Origin: Flavobacteriaceae bacterium | Lineage (GTDB): Bacteria > Bacteroidota > Bacteroidia > Flavobacteriales > Flavobacteriaceae | Reading direction: 5' to 3' | Assembly (NCBI GenBank): GCA_017851655.1 | Contig: JAFMMH010000012.1 | Span: 1 to 38,865 of the forward strand | DNA length: 38,865 nt | In this document: piece by piece, positions 7,713 to 16,885 of the stretch | Position numbering within the stretch: position 1 is the first letter of the stretch | How the letters are laid out: each line of letters begins with the position of its first letter | Position numbers and translations under genes: made by a program | Notes under the pieces: generated by a model | What the model was told of the DNA's origin: nothing | The model's database searches: none | What the model saw: the letters and a program-made list of their open reading frames with translations, nothing else

Positions 7713-10226
7713 ATGAAAACAATTCTCTCTTTTTTTGGAATTCTATATTGTAGCATTTCCTTTAGTCAAGTATCACTAGATTACTATTTGGATGCTAACC
7801 ATCCGTACAATAAAGAAATTCCAGAACCAAAAACACTTTTAGGATATGAAGTAGGTACTTGGCATGTTTCACATGATAAATTAGTACATTATATGTACGA
7901 ATTAGCTAAGAGCTCTGATCGAATTCATATAGAAAATAGAGGAACTACCTACGAAGGTCGTCCATTACTTTTACTGACTATTACGAGTCCTAAAAATCAT
8001 GATCGTATTGAAGAAATCGAAAAAAACCACATGGCTTTGACGGAAACTTCTGCTGATCAAATAAATCTTGAAGAGCAACCACTGATTGTTTATCAGGGGT
8101 TTTCTATTCATGGAAATGAACCTAGTGGGGCCAATTCAGGATTATTACTTGCCTATCACTTAGCAGCCAGTAATGCACCTGAGACCTTAAAAATGCTAGA
8201 TGAGCTGGTAATTCTCTTTGACCCTAGCTTTAACCCAGACGGTCTCCAAAGATTTGCCTATTGGGCAAACACAAATAAGAATCAAATCCTTACTGCTGAT
8301 CCTAATGACAGAGAATACAACGAAGTATGGCCTGGAGGAAGAACAAATCATTATTGGTTTGATATGAATCGAGATTGGCTTCCAGCTCAGTTACCCGAAT
8401 CACAAGCTCGAATAAAAACTTTCACCAAGTGGCTTCCTAATATTCTAACAGATCATCACGAAATGGGTACAAACTCCAGTTTCTTTTTCCAACCTGGAAT
8501 CCCATCTCGAGTAAATCCTCTGACTCCTGCGATGAATCAAAAGTTGACTCAAAAAATCGGATCATTCCATGTAGAAGCATTTGATAAACTAGGTTCTCTT
8601 TATTATTCTGAAGAAGACTATGATGATTTTTATTATGGAAAAGGTTCAACATACCCAGATATAAATGGTGGGATTGGTATCTTATTTGAACAAGCAAGCT
8701 CAAGAGGTCATATACAAGAAAGTGATAATGGACTACTCACTTTTCCATTTACAATACGCAATCAACTGACCGCTGGGTTTTCTACCCTAAAAGCTGCATC
8801 TTCAATGCGTGTTGAATTATTGAATTATTTTAAAACCTTTTACGAAGATAACAGAGTTATTGCCGCAAAAAATAAACAAAAAGCAATTGTATTTGGTAAT
8901 GAAAAAGATGACGCAACAACCTACCATTTCGCAAAAATGCTCCAACGACATAAAATCAAAATACATAAACTAAAACAACCACTTAGTAGCGAAGGCAAAC
9001 AGTATATGCCTTCAAATAGTTATGTAATTCCTCTTGAACAAAAGAAACATCAATTGATTAAGGCAATGTTCACCAAGCAGTCTCAATTTCAAGACAGTCT
9101 TTTTTACGATGTTTCAGCTTGGACACTACCTTATGCATTTAATCTAAATCATAGTTTTCAAAGCAATACTTCACTAATCGGAGAGGAAGTTCCGGATTTA
9201 AGCCCACCAGAAGGGAGCGTAATTTCCAAAGCAACTTATGCTTATTTGTTTGAAGCTCATGGTTATTATGTTCCAAAACTTTTAAACCATTTGCACCAAA
9301 ACAATATTCGTGTAAAAGTTGGACTCACCCCTTTTAAACTCAACGGAAAATCTTTTGACTACGGTACGTACATGGTTCCTGTGAAAAATCAAGAACAAAG
9401 TGAAGAAGAATTATATAAAATCCTACAAGAAGGTGCTCTTGAAAGCCATGTTACCATTGTTCCAACAAATACAGGTTATGCTCAAGGTATAGATTTAGGT
9501 TCGCGTGATTTTACATCGGTTAAAAAGCCCGAGATTGCCCTCTTGGTAGGTGAAGGAGTTCGAAGCTACGACGCAGGAGAAATTTGGCATTTACTCGATA
9601 CACGGCACGCTATTTCAATTACAAAAATTGATGTAAAAGATCTAAGGCAAACAGATATCAGTCAATATTCTCATTTTATAATTCCAAATTTTTATGGTTC
9701 TGGTCTAAACTCCCACACTGAAAAACTCAAAGAGTTTGTTCAAGAAGGAGGTACACTTATTGGTTACAGATCTACCAGCAAATGGCTTCAAAAAAATGAT
9801 TTTATCAAACTTGAGTTTTTAGAAAATAGTCTTACAGCAAAAAATATAAGCTTTAAAGACAAGGATAATTTTCGTGGTGCACAACTAACAAGCGGTGCAA
9901 TATTTAATACTAATATTGATCGGAGTCATCCAATCAATTTTGGTTTTCAAAATTCAACCCTACCTATTTTTAGGAATACAAATCTGTATATAAAACCACA
10001 CCAACAAAGCTATAACAACCCTATACAATACACTTCGAACCCTTTACTTAGTGGTTATATTTCTGAGGAAAATATGGAATTAATCAAAAACAGTGTTCCT
10101 TTTCAGGTTCAGCAATTAGGCAAGGGGCGCGTAATAGTCTTAACTGATAATACTAATTTTAGAGCCTTTTGGTATGGGACTAACAGAATCCTCACCAATG
10201 CACTTTATCTTTCAGATAAAATGTAA
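7713..10226 (+). CDS. Secreted M14 family zinc carboxypeptidase-like protein
   Basis: An 837-aa exported metallopeptidase. The start at the ATG gives a classical signal peptide (MKTILSFFGILYCSISFSQ); the frame continues 11 codons upstream to a TTG that merges with a near-consensus promoter box (TATTTTG, 7676-7682), so I reject it. The M14 domain fills roughly residues 40-370: zinc motif HGNE (His133, Glu136), FNPDG (174-178), TDHHE (third ligand His248 or His249) and the catalytic Glu in ILFEQASSRG. The C-terminal half resembles a class I glutamine-amidotransferase-like fold (EIALLVGEG, FIIPNFYGSG, KEFVQEGGTLIGYR), a combination known in Bacteroidota M14 proteins. It probably hydrolyses peptides in the periplasm or outside. 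It converges on the next gene with a 1-nt gap. Confidence 0.9.
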   Translation: MKTILSFFGILYCSISFSQVSLDYYLDANHPYNKEIPEPKTLLGYEVGTWHVSHDKLVHYMYELAKSSDRIHIENRGTTYEGRPLLLLTITSPKNHDRIEEIEKNHMALTETSADQINLEEQPLIVYQGFSIHGNEPSGANSGLLLAYHLAASNAPETLKMLDELVILFDPSFNPDGLQRFAYWANTNKNQILTADPNDREYNEVWPGGRTNHYWFDMNRDWLPAQLPESQARIKTFTKWLPNILTDHHEMGTNSSFFFQPGIPSRVNPLTPAMNQKLTQKIGSFHVEAFDKLGSLYYSEEDYDDFYYGKGSTYPDINGGIGILFEQASSRGHIQESDNGLLTFPFTIRNQLTAGFSTLKAASSMRVELLNYFKTFYEDNRVIAAKNKQKAIVFGNEKDDATTYHFAKMLQRHKIKIHKLKQPLSSEGKQYMPSNSYVIPLEQKKHQLIKAMFTKQSQFQDSLFYDVSAWTLPYAFNLNHSFQSNTSLIGEEVPDLSPPEGSVISKATYAYLFEAHGYYVPKLLNHLHQNNIRVKVGLTPFKLNGKSFDYGTYMVPVKNQEQSEEELYKILQEGALESHVTIVPTNTGYAQGIDLGSRDFTSVKKPEIALLVGEGVRSYDAGEIWHLLDTRHAISITKIDVKDLRQTDISQYSHFIIPNFYGSGLNSHTEKLKEFVQEGGTLIGYRSTSKWLQKNDFIKLEFLENSLTAKNISFKDKDNFRGAQLTSGAIFNTNIDRSHPINFGFQNSTLPIFRNTNLYIKPHQQSYNNPIQYTSNPLLSGYISEENMELIKNSVPFQVQQLGKGRVIVLTDNTNFRAFWYGTNRILTNALYLSDKM

Positions 10227-10227
10227 A

Positions 10228-10554
10228 CTAGAGAATCTGTTGCCCGTTGGCAAGTTTAGTTTCGGGAGCTAAAAGAATTACATCATCAGCTTCTTTAGCT
10301 CCGAGAACTAAACACTGACTTTCAAAATTTGCAATTTTCTTTGACCCAATATTCACTACTGCAATGATCTGCTTCCCTACAAGCTCGTCCTTTAAATAGC
10401 GTTTCGTTATCTGTGCAGAAGAATTTAGAGTTCCTAGGGGTCCAAAATCTATAACAAGTTGATAAGCAGGTTTATTCGCTTCTAAAAAATTATCAGCCTT
10501 AACAACGGTTCCTACTCGGAGATCTAATCCTTCAAAAGTGGTAAAATCGATCAT
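10228..10554 (-). CDS. tRNA-binding domain protein (CsaA/Arc1p-like)
   Basis: A 108-aa free-standing EMAP-II/Arc1p-type OB-fold domain that binds the tRNA elbow. The diagnostic segments are DLRVGTVVKADNF near the N-terminus, AYQLVIDFGPLG, the NSSAQITKRY turn, GKQIIAVVNIGSKKIANFESQCLVLGA and the C-terminal ILLAPETKLANGQQI. The length equals that of CsaA proteins, which were described as export-related chaperones in Bacillus; whether this one acts on tRNA or on proteins is open. A -7-like TATTTTTG lies on its strand at 10581-10574, about 20 nt before the ATG. Confidence 0.9.
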   Translation of the reverse strand: MIDFTTFEGLDLRVGTVVKADNFLEANKPAYQLVIDFGPLGTLNSSAQITKRYLKDELVGKQIIAVVNIGSKKIANFESQCLVLGAKEADDVILLAPETKLANGQQIL

Positions 10555-10573
10555 GAATTCGTTTTGATTGGAG

Positions 10574-10581
10574 CAAAAATA
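10574..10581 (-). promoter_or_regulatory. -7 element of the tRNA-binding protein gene
   Basis: On the minus strand TATTTTTG matches TAnnTTTG exactly, and the predicted start site gives a leader near 13 nt. No TTG is visible at the -33 position. The gene on the other side shows only a weak box (TATTTTTA, 10583-10590). Confidence 0.4.
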
Positions 10582-10615
10582 CTATTTTTAAATTCATTAA
10601 ATTAATTCATTACAT

Positions 10616-11197
10616 ATGGCACTTACAGAATCCTATATGCTCCCACTAGATACTAAAGCACCAGCATTTTCATTACAAAATGTAAGCTCGGGATCATTAG
10701 AGACTTTAGATCAATTAAAAGGAAAATCCGGTACGTTAATTGTTTTTATGTGTAACCATTGCCCCTATGTAGTTCATTTAATAGATGCCTTTATAAAGAG
10801 TGCAAATGAATTCTCCAAGAATGGAATTAACTGTATTGCAATCTCAAGCAATAGTATCATAAGTCATCCCCAGGACGGTCCTGAGGACATGAAAAAACTA
10901 GCTTTGAGAAAAAAATTCCCTTTCCCTTATTTATATGATGAATCTCAAGAAGTTGCTCACGCCTATAAAGCAGCTTGCACCCCTGATTTTTACCTATTTG
11001 ATTCGGATTTAAAATTATATTACCGAGGACGCTATGATGACTCTAGACCAGGAAATGAAAAACCACTCACAGGAAAAGACCTACACGAAGCATGTAACGC
11101 AATGATTGCTAAAAAGCAAAATATTGAATTACAATATCCGAGTATGGGATGTAATATTAAATGGCATCAAGGGAATAGCCCAGAAGAACGCAATTAA
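10616..11197 (+). CDS. Thioredoxin-like family protein (AhpC/TSA-type, CxxC)
   Basis: A 193-aa cytosolic thioredoxin-fold protein. After the strand [15 protein letters not shown] comes [15 protein letters not shown], in which Cys46 and Cys49 form a CNHC redox motif. [12 protein letters not shown] and [17 protein letters not shown] with CTPDFYLFD, the cis-Pro region typical of the AhpC/TSA group, follow. It lacks a signal peptide, so it is not a DsbE-type periplasmic reductase. Its last 4 nt overlap the end of the converging cyclophilin-FKBP gene. The substrate is unknown. Confidence 0.9.
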   Translation: MALTESYMLPLDTKAPAFSLQNVSSGSLETLDQLKGKSGTLIVFMCNHCPYVVHLIDAFIKSANEFSKNGINCIAISSNSIISHPQDGPEDMKKLALRKKFPFPYLYDESQEVAHAYKAACTPDFYLFDSDLKLYYRGRYDDSRPGNEKPLTGKDLHEACNAMIAKKQNIELQYPSMGCNIKWHQGNSPEERN

Positions 11198-12120
11198 CAA
11201 TCAACCAGCTCTACTTCAAATACAAGGGTTGCATCTGGTGGAATGACACCTCCTGCACCTTGTGAACCATATGCTAATTCACTCGGTATTACGAGTCGAG
11301 CAGCCGCTCCTTTGGATAACAATAGAATTCCTTCATCCCATCCGGGGATTACCTGCCCTACACCAACTGAGAATTCAATAGGTTCATTGCGTTGGTACGA
11401 AGAATCAAAAACGGTTCCGTCTGTAAGCGTACCCTTATAATGAACAGAAACTTTAGTTCCTTTTTCAGGATGCACTCCATTACCTTCCTTTGTGATTTGA
11501 TAATACAAACCACTATCCGTTTTCTGCATACCATCTGTCAAGGAAGCCAAGGCTTTCGCTGCAGCTTCAGCTTCAGCTTTTTTTCTTTCAGAACCACTAG
11601 AATTAAAGGTTTCAAAAGCCTTTACAGCATCCCATTCTAGCGCATCTTTTCCATATCGTTCGATCGTTAACTTTTCAATGTGATCTCCCTGAGCGACTTG
11701 ATTAACAACCTCTAGACCTTCCACTACATATCCAAAAACGGTATGCTTTCCATCTAACCAATCTGTAGGACCATGAGTAATAAAAAACTGACTCCCATTC
11801 GTCGCAGGACCTGCATTGGCCATTGAGAGTGTTCCTGCTTTATTGTGTTTTAATTCTGGATGGAATTCATCATCAAATTGATACCCTGGACCACCTACTC
11901 CTGTTCCCTGTGGACATCCACCTTGAATCATGAAATCAGAAATCACACGGTGGAATTTGAGACCATCATAGTATGGCTCACCTTCATTTTTGTGATCGTT
12001 TTTCTGAGACCCTTCAGCTAAACTCACAAAATTTCCTACGGTTCCTGGGGTTTGCTTATAAGTAAGTTCCAAAAGAATTATTCCTTTGGCAGTTTCGAAT
12101 TTTGCGTAAATACCTTCCAT
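11194..12120 (-). CDS. Dual peptidyl-prolyl isomerase: cyclophilin-FKBP fusion
   Basis: A 308-aa protein joining two unrelated prolyl isomerases. The cyclophilin domain spans about residues 5-165 with active-site residues FHRV (Arg58), FMIQGG (Phe63, Gln66), [15 protein letters not shown] and Trp121 in [11 protein letters not shown]. An Ala/Glu/Lys-rich helical linker follows (167-192), then an FKBP domain (about 198-308) with [32 protein letters not shown] and [13 protein letters not shown]. Both active sites look intact. No signal peptide is seen, so it is probably cytosolic. Such CFBP-type fusions have been reported from flavobacteria. The frame runs 7 codons upstream to a TTG, but that codon is in the promoter box; I use the ATG. 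Confidence 0.93.
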   Translation of the reverse strand: MEGIYAKFETAKGIILLELTYKQTPGTVGNFVSLAEGSQKNDHKNEGEPYYDGLKFHRVISDFMIQGGCPQGTGVGGPGYQFDDEFHPELKHNKAGTLSMANAGPATNGSQFFITHGPTDWLDGKHTVFGYVVEGLEVVNQVAQGDHIEKLTIERYGKDALEWDAVKAFETFNSSGSERKKAEAEAAAKALASLTDGMQKTDSGLYYQITKEGNGVHPEKGTKVSVHYKGTLTDGTVFDSSYQRNEPIEFSVGVGQVIPGWDEGILLLSKGAAARLVIPSELAYGSQGAGGVIPPDATLVFEVELVDC

Positions 12121-12138
12121 AATATTTTTATATGATGG

Positions 12139-12146
12139 CAAAGATA
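12139..12146 (-). promoter_or_regulatory. -7 element of the cyclophilin-FKBP gene
   Basis: On the minus strand TATCTTTG is an exact TAnnTTTG match, with a TTTTTGG about 16 nt upstream as a possible -33. It sits between the recQ stop and the isomerase ATG, so the isomerase has its own promoter. It rules out the TTG start at 12141. Confidence 0.5.
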
Positions 12147-12170
12147 AGAATACCGCTTAGACCAAAAAGT

Positions 12171-14357
12171 TTAATTTGCAATTTCGCTCATGAATTTGAT
12201 TCGGTAAAGACGAAGCTCTTCCTCTTCATAGTCACCATCAAATTCATCCATTGCCTTTTCCAAAGAATCAGATTCCGATTCAATAAAATAATCATACAAC
12301 TCTTCCATTTGGTCTTCATCAAACAATTCTTCCAGATAGTAGTCTATGTTAAGTTTTGTTCCAGCAAATACAATAGTTTCCATTTCTGAAATTAACTTAC
12401 TCATCTTCATCCCTTTAGCATCAGCAATATCCTCTAGGGTTAATTTTCGATCTACACTTTGAATTAAAAATAGTTTAAGTGAGGAATTTACCCCCGTACT
12501 TTTAACCACTAAATCTTCTGGTCTTAAAATTTGATGTTCCTCGACATAGTTCTTTATAAGCTCTATAAATTTTTTACCATAACGTTTGGCTTTACCCTCT
12601 CCTACTCCATTGATATTTACCAATTCATCTTCGCTAATAGGATACTTCAAACACATATCTTCCAGGGAATACTCTTGAAAAACAGCATAAGGAGGAATTT
12701 CATTAGATTGGGCTACTTGTTTCCTCAAACCAACCAGCAACTTCATTAAAACAGTATCTATTCCTGAGGTTTTAGCAGAAGCCACTACTTGTGTATCTTT
12801 CTCACCGTATTTATGATCTTCCGTCATTTTAAAACTCTCTGGATTTTTCAAAAATATTTTTCCTTTTTCTGTGATTCGAATGATCCCATAAGTTTCAATT
12901 TCTTTGCTGAGAAAACCAGCAATTAGTCCTTGTCTTATTAATGCCATCCAAAAAGAGGAATCCTTTTCAGATCCAGAACCAAATACACTCAAATCTTGGA
13001 TTTTGTGTGAGCTGATCAAAGCGTTAGATTCACCTTTGAGTGTTTTTACAATGTCTTTAGCTTTAAATTTCTCCTTGGTACCTAGAACTGTTTTTAACAA
13101 AATCTCAAGTTCTGTTTTAGCTTCAATTTGTTTTTTAGGAAAACGCATATTATCGTCCATATCTCCTCCTTCTCCAGTTGCGTTATCATATGCCTCTCCA
13201 AAATAATGAAGGATATATTTTCGCCTTGAAATCGAAGTTTCAGCAAAACCAACCATATCAGCAAGTAATGCCATACCAATTTCTTGTTCAGCAAGTGGTT
13301 TCCCTGAAGTAAATTTCTCTAATTTTTCAATGTCTTTGTAGGAGTAGAAAGCCAAACAGTGACCTTCTCCACCATCTCTACCAGCTCGACCAGTTTCTTG
13401 ATAATAACTTTCTATACTTTTAGGGATATCATGATGTATCACAAAACGAACGTCAGGTTTATCTATACCCATACCAAAAGCAATGGTAGCAACAATTATA
13501 TCGCAATCATCTTTCAAAAATCGATCTTGATGAGTGACACGAGATTTGGCATCCAAACCAGCATGATATGGCAGGGCATTTATTCCATTTACCTGAAGAG
13601 TTTGTGCTAATTCTTCTACGCGTTTTCTGGAGAGGCAATAAATAATACCCGATTTATTGGGGTTTTGTTTAATAAAACGAATGATGTCTGAATCTACTTG
13701 AGCAGTCTTGGGTCGAACTTCATAATACAGATTGGGACGGTTAAAGGAGGCTTTGAATAATTTGGCATCGGTAATCCTTAAATTCTTCATGATATCCTCC
13801 TGTACCTTAGGAGTTGCGGTAGCCGTTAAGGCGATGATAGGAATTCGTTGATTAAATTGCTCGAGTATAATTCGTAAGTTTCTGTATTCAGGTCTAAAAT
13901 CGTGACCCCACTCAGAAATACAATGTGCTTCGTCAATAGCCAAAAATGAAATTTTTATCGACTTGAAAAAATCTATGTTTTCTTGTTTGGAAAGTGATTC
14001 GGGAGCAACATAAAGCAATTTTGTTATTCCAGATCGTATATCGTTTTTTACCTGTGCTATAGCGGTCTTGTTCAAAGAGGAATTTAAAACATGGGCGACC
14101 CCATCTTGTGAAGAGATCCCACGAATTGTATCTACCTGATCTTTCATCAAAGCAATCAGTGGCGAAACGACAATGGATGTTCCTTCTTGAATAAGAGCCG
14201 GAAGTTGATAACAAAGAGACTTACCCCCTCCAGTAGGCATTATAACAAAGGAATCTTTTTGATCAAGCACATTTTGAATCACAGATTCTTGCAATCCTTT
14301 AAATGAAGAAAAACCAAAATACTCTTTCAGTTTGCTTTTAATTTCTTCTTTATTCAT
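12171..14357 (-). CDS. recQ: ATP-dependent DNA helicase RecQ lacking the zinc cysteines
   Basis: A 728-aa 3'-5' helicase of recombination and repair. The helicase core shows motif 0 (FGFSSFKGLQESVI), Walker A PTGGGKS (41-47), DEAH (142-145) with the aromatic loop CISEWGHDFRPEY, TATATPKV, and motifs V and VI (FGMGIDKPDVRFVIHHD, YYQETGRAGRDG). An RQC winged-helix region and one HRDC domain (about 550-605, YPISEDELVNINGVGEGKAKRYG) follow, then an acidic C-terminal tail. In the zinc-binding subdomain (about 365-400) the four cysteines of E. coli RecQ are replaced: ETSISRRKYILHYFGEAYDN, then GGDMDDNMRF. I recall this loss as common in Bacteroidota RecQ, so the enzyme is probably active. It is divergent from tatC. 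Confidence 0.95.
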   Translation of the reverse strand: MNKEEIKSKLKEYFGFSSFKGLQESVIQNVLDQKDSFVIMPTGGGKSLCYQLPALIQEGTSIVVSPLIALMKDQVDTIRGISSQDGVAHVLNSSLNKTAIAQVKNDIRSGITKLLYVAPESLSKQENIDFFKSIKISFLAIDEAHCISEWGHDFRPEYRNLRIILEQFNQRIPIIALTATATPKVQEDIMKNLRITDAKLFKASFNRPNLYYEVRPKTAQVDSDIIRFIKQNPNKSGIIYCLSRKRVEELAQTLQVNGINALPYHAGLDAKSRVTHQDRFLKDDCDIIVATIAFGMGIDKPDVRFVIHHDIPKSIESYYQETGRAGRDGGEGHCLAFYSYKDIEKLEKFTSGKPLAEQEIGMALLADMVGFAETSISRRKYILHYFGEAYDNATGEGGDMDDNMRFPKKQIEAKTELEILLKTVLGTKEKFKAKDIVKTLKGESNALISSHKIQDLSVFGSGSEKDSSFWMALIRQGLIAGFLSKEIETYGIIRITEKGKIFLKNPESFKMTEDHKYGEKDTQVVASAKTSGIDTVLMKLLVGLRKQVAQSNEIPPYAVFQEYSLEDMCLKYPISEDELVNINGVGEGKAKRYGKKFIELIKNYVEEHQILRPEDLVVKSTGVNSSLKLFLIQSVDRKLTLEDIADAKGMKMSKLISEMETIVFAGTKLNIDYYLEELFDEDQMEELYDYFIESESDSLEKAMDEFDGDYEEEELRLYRIKFMSEIAN

Positions 14358-14504
14358 TAAAAATGAAGTGAATTAATTTTTTCTTTTTCTACTTCTAATA
14401 TACCATAAATATTGAAGTAAATCAAAATAAAATTCAAAAGTTAACTCATTCTAAAGCTTTTAAATATTAAAACAAAAAAAATGATTCATCCCATTTGTTT
14501 TTGA

Positions 14505-14512
14505 TATTTTTG
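14505..14512 (+). promoter_or_regulatory. -7 element of the tatC operon
   Basis: TATTTTTG matches TAnnTTTG exactly and lies 32 nt before the tatC ATG. A TTTG at 14494-14497 is too close to serve as the -33, and no TTG is visible at the right spacing. The recQ/tatC intergenic region (187 nt) shows nothing else. Confidence 0.45.
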
Positions 14513-14544
14513 TTTTTCTAAATAAAGAGTGAAATATAAAAGCT

Positions 14545-15369
14545 ATGGCTTCAAAATCAGCTAAGGATGAAATGTCCTTTTTAGATCATTTGGAAGAACT
14601 GCGTTGGCATTTAATCCGTTCTGTACTTGCTATAGTCTCTGTAGCTACAGTTGCTTTTATTTTTAAGGACTTCATTTTTGATGTTTTACTTTTTGGACCC
14701 AAAAACAAGGATTTTATAACTTATCGTTGGTTCTGTTCTATCTCTCAAACCTTAGGACAAGGAAGTAGTTTTTGTATTGAAGAACTCCCCTTTAGAATTC
14801 AAAGCAGGACGGTAGCTGGACAATTTTCCGCTCACTTATGGACCTCTGTTTTGGCTGGTTTCATTGTTTCCTTCCCATATATTATTTATGAGTTTTGGAA
14901 ATTTATCAGCCCAGGTTTGTATGAAAAAGAACGAAAAAATGCTCGTGGTTTTATCTTTATTGCTTCATTCCTATTTTTTGTTGGAGTTCTTTTTGGATAT
15001 TACATTGTGACACCACTTTCCATCAACTTTCTAGGAAACTACTCTGTCAGTAGTGAAATTTTTAACGATTTTGACCTCAGTAGTTATATTGGACTTCTAC
15101 GTGCTTCCGTTTTAGCTGCAGGGATTATTTTTGAATTACCTATTATTATTTATTTTCTAACTCGTGTAGGAATTGTTACTCCTGAATTTTTAAAAAAGAA
15201 TCGTAAAATATCGTTAGTGTTGGTATTGAGTTTATCCGCAATTATCACTCCACCAGATGTCGTAAGTCAGATCATCGTAAGTATTCCAATACTCATTCTA
15301 TACGAAGTTAGTATCTTAATTGCTAAAATTGTTACTAGAAACCAAGACAAAGCACTAAAGAATGTCTAA
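14545..15369 (+). CDS. tatC: Sec-independent (twin-arginine) translocase subunit TatC
   Basis: A 274-aa six-helix inner-membrane receptor for twin-arginine signal peptides. Conserved landmarks are the cytoplasmic N-terminus MSFLDHLEELRWHLIRS, which binds the RR motif, the FPYIIYEFWKFISPGLYEKER loop between helices 2 and 3, FYYI-type helix 3-4 segments, and the C-terminal ITPPDVVSQIIVSIPILILYE. A roughly 45-residue periplasmic insertion (about 55-95) with two cysteines separates helix 1 from helix 2, as in other Bacteroidota TatC. TatA is not in the window. It overlaps the next gene by 8 nt, so the two are co-transcribed. Confidence 0.95.
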   Translation: MASKSAKDEMSFLDHLEELRWHLIRSVLAIVSVATVAFIFKDFIFDVLLFGPKNKDFITYRWFCSISQTLGQGSSFCIEELPFRIQSRTVAGQFSAHLWTSVLAGFIVSFPYIIYEFWKFISPGLYEKERKNARGFIFIASFLFFVGVLFGYYIVTPLSINFLGNYSVSSEIFNDFDLSSYIGLLRASVLAAGIIFELPIIIYFLTRVGIVTPEFLKKNRKISLVLVLSLSAIITPPDVVSQIIVSIPILILYEVSILIAKIVTRNQDKALKNV

Positions 15370-15712
15370 TCCTGTTACCGATTTTAACGAATATCGAAGT
15401 AGAATGAACGAAGAGTTACTCTCCGAGGCTTCTACCACACTTAAACGAATTTATAATCTAGATCAGAGTGCCTATCAAAAAGGAGAACTTGACGTTGCTA
15501 CGAAAGAATTATTAGGACTCGTAGCTTCAACAGTTTTACGTTGTGATGATTGTATCAAATATCATTTAGAAAAATGCCATGAGCAAAAGCTGTCTAAAAA
15601 AGCCGTTATGGAGGCTTTAGAAATAGCTACCGTAGTTGGAGGTAGTATCGTAATTCCACATCTGAGAAAGGCATACGAATACTGGAGCCATATTGAATTG
15701 AATGCCAAATAA
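15362..15712 (+). CDS. Carboxymuconolactone decarboxylase family (AhpD-like) protein
   Basis: A 116-aa all-helical protein of the CMD/AhpD family. The redox motif CxxCxxxH is intact (Cys61, Cys64, His68 in LRCDDCIKYHLEKC), with an upstream Glu in ATKELLGLVAS, so a disulfide or peroxide-reducing role is more likely than decarboxylation. The segment KKAVMEALEIATVVGGSIVIPHLRKA is the typical C-terminal helix. The start codon lies inside the tatC 3' end (8-nt overlap) and lptB begins 5 nt after its stop, giving a translationally coupled tatC-CMD-lptB group. The physiological partner is unknown. Confidence 0.9.
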   Translation: MSNPVTDFNEYRSRMNEELLSEASTTLKRIYNLDQSAYQKGELDVATKELLGLVASTVLRCDDCIKYHLEKCHEQKLSKKAVMEALEIATVVGGSIVIPHLRKAYEYWSHIELNAK

Positions 15713-15717
15713 GTTGT

Positions 15718-16458
15718 ATGAAGTTAAGTGCATTAAATATCGAAAAAGCCTACAAAGGCAGGAAAGTAGTTAAAGGGATTTCCTTAGAATTGTCTCAAGG
15801 AGAAATCGTTGGATTATTGGGTCCAAATGGTGCTGGAAAAACAACTTCTTTTTACATGATTGTAGGATTAATCAAACCAAATGGAGGCTCCATTTATCTT
15901 GATGATCAGGAAATTACAAAATTTCCAATGTACAGAAGAGCACAAGAGGGCATTGGTTACTTGGCTCAAGAAGCTTCTGTTTTTAGAAAGCTCAGTGTGG
16001 AGGAAAATATTTTAAGTGTGCTCCAAATGACCAAACTAAGTAAACCAAAGCAACAAGAAAAAATGGAATCCTTGTTGGAGGAGTTTGGTCTCAACCACAT
16101 TAGAAAAAACAGAGGGGATTTACTTTCAGGTGGAGAACGAAGACGAACAGAAATTGCCCGAGCCTTGGCTACAGACCCCAAATTCGTACTTCTAGATGAA
16201 CCCTTTGCTGGAGTAGATCCTGTAGCCGTAGAGGACATTCAGCGAATCGTTGCCCACTTAAAAAAGAAAAATATCGGTATTTTAATTACCGATCATAACG
16301 TTCAAGAAACACTTGCTATTACAGATAAAACCTACCTCATGTTTGAAGGAAGTATTTTAAAAGCAGGAACCCCAGAAGAATTAGCCGAAGATGAGATGGT
16401 CAGAAAAGTTTATCTCGGACAGAATTTTGAGCTAAGAAAAAAGAAACTTTCTTTTTGA
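15718..16458 (+). CDS. lptB: LPS export ABC transporter ATP-binding protein LptB
   Basis: A 246-aa cytoplasmic ATPase that powers extraction of lipopolysaccharide from the inner membrane with LptF/G/C. Walker A is GPNGAGKTT (35-43), immediately followed by the LptB-typical SFYMIVGLI. The Q-loop lies in GYLAQEASVFRKLSVEENI, the signature is LLSGGERRRTEIARAL, Walker B is KFVLLDEPFAGVDPVAVEDI and the switch His is in ITDHNVQETLAITD. All catalytic residues are present and the length is normal. No other lpt genes are in the window. It sits in the tatC operon. Confidence 0.95.
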   Translation: MKLSALNIEKAYKGRKVVKGISLELSQGEIVGLLGPNGAGKTTSFYMIVGLIKPNGGSIYLDDQEITKFPMYRRAQEGIGYLAQEASVFRKLSVEENILSVLQMTKLSKPKQQEKMESLLEEFGLNHIRKNRGDLLSGGERRRTEIARALATDPKFVLLDEPFAGVDPVAVEDIQRIVAHLKKKNIGILITDHNVQETLAITDKTYLMFEGSILKAGTPEELAEDEMVRKVYLGQNFELRKKKLSF

Positions 16459-16480
16459 TAAAAAATTACTCAATTAAACT

Positions 16481-16882
16481 ATGCATATTGAAATTCGCGC
16501 TCCAAAAAGGAGTGAATACACTTTTATTAATAATCTAATATCACAAGCCTTTAAAGTGCAAACTGCTCCAATTGAATTAAGTTTTTTTACAAATCCGAAT
16601 ATTCATTGTTTAGTAGCTGTTCATGGCAAAATCTTGCTTGGAACAGCCAGTCTTCATATTATCCAAAAAAGTAGTCGTAAAATGGGGCTTATTGAAGATG
16701 TGGTAGTTGACTCAAAGACTCAAGGAAAGGGAGTTGGCAAAAAATTAGTAGAACAATTACTCCTCAAAGCTGCTGAAATGAATTGTTACAAAACAATTCT
16801 TAATGCTACCAATGAAAACTCTGGTTTTTACACTAAGCTAGGTTTCAAAAAAGAACAATTACAATTTACAATTAGACATTAA
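16481..16882 (+). CDS. GNAT family N-acetyltransferase
   Basis: A 133-aa acetyl-CoA-dependent acyltransferase. The acetyl-CoA-binding signature is clear: LIEDVVVDSKTQGKGVGKKLVEQLL (motif A, Q/RxxGxG) followed by NCYKTILNATNENSGFYTKLGFKKEQ (motif B). The N-terminal half is a generic GNAT beta-alpha unit. It lies 22 nt after lptB and 3 nt before the glmS remnant, so it is probably the fourth gene of the tatC operon. The acceptor is unknown; the short single-domain form resembles glucosamine-6-phosphate acetyltransferases, but I cannot assign it, and being next to glmS DNA is only suggestive. Confidence 0.87.
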   Translation: MHIEIRAPKRSEYTFINNLISQAFKVQTAPIELSFFTNPNIHCLVAVHGKILLGTASLHIIQKSSRKMGLIEDVVVDSKTQGKGVGKKLVEQLLLKAAEMNCYKTILNATNENSGFYTKLGFKKEQLQFTIRH

Positions 16883-16885
16883 ATT

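Noticed and set aside
12904-13206. Open frame on the plus strand inside recQ, one of many antisense frames in the window (others lie inside ilvD, secA, ilvB and gapN).
   Set aside because: It shows no family motif and no promoter, and mirrors a strongly conserved gene on the other strand; it is a shadow.
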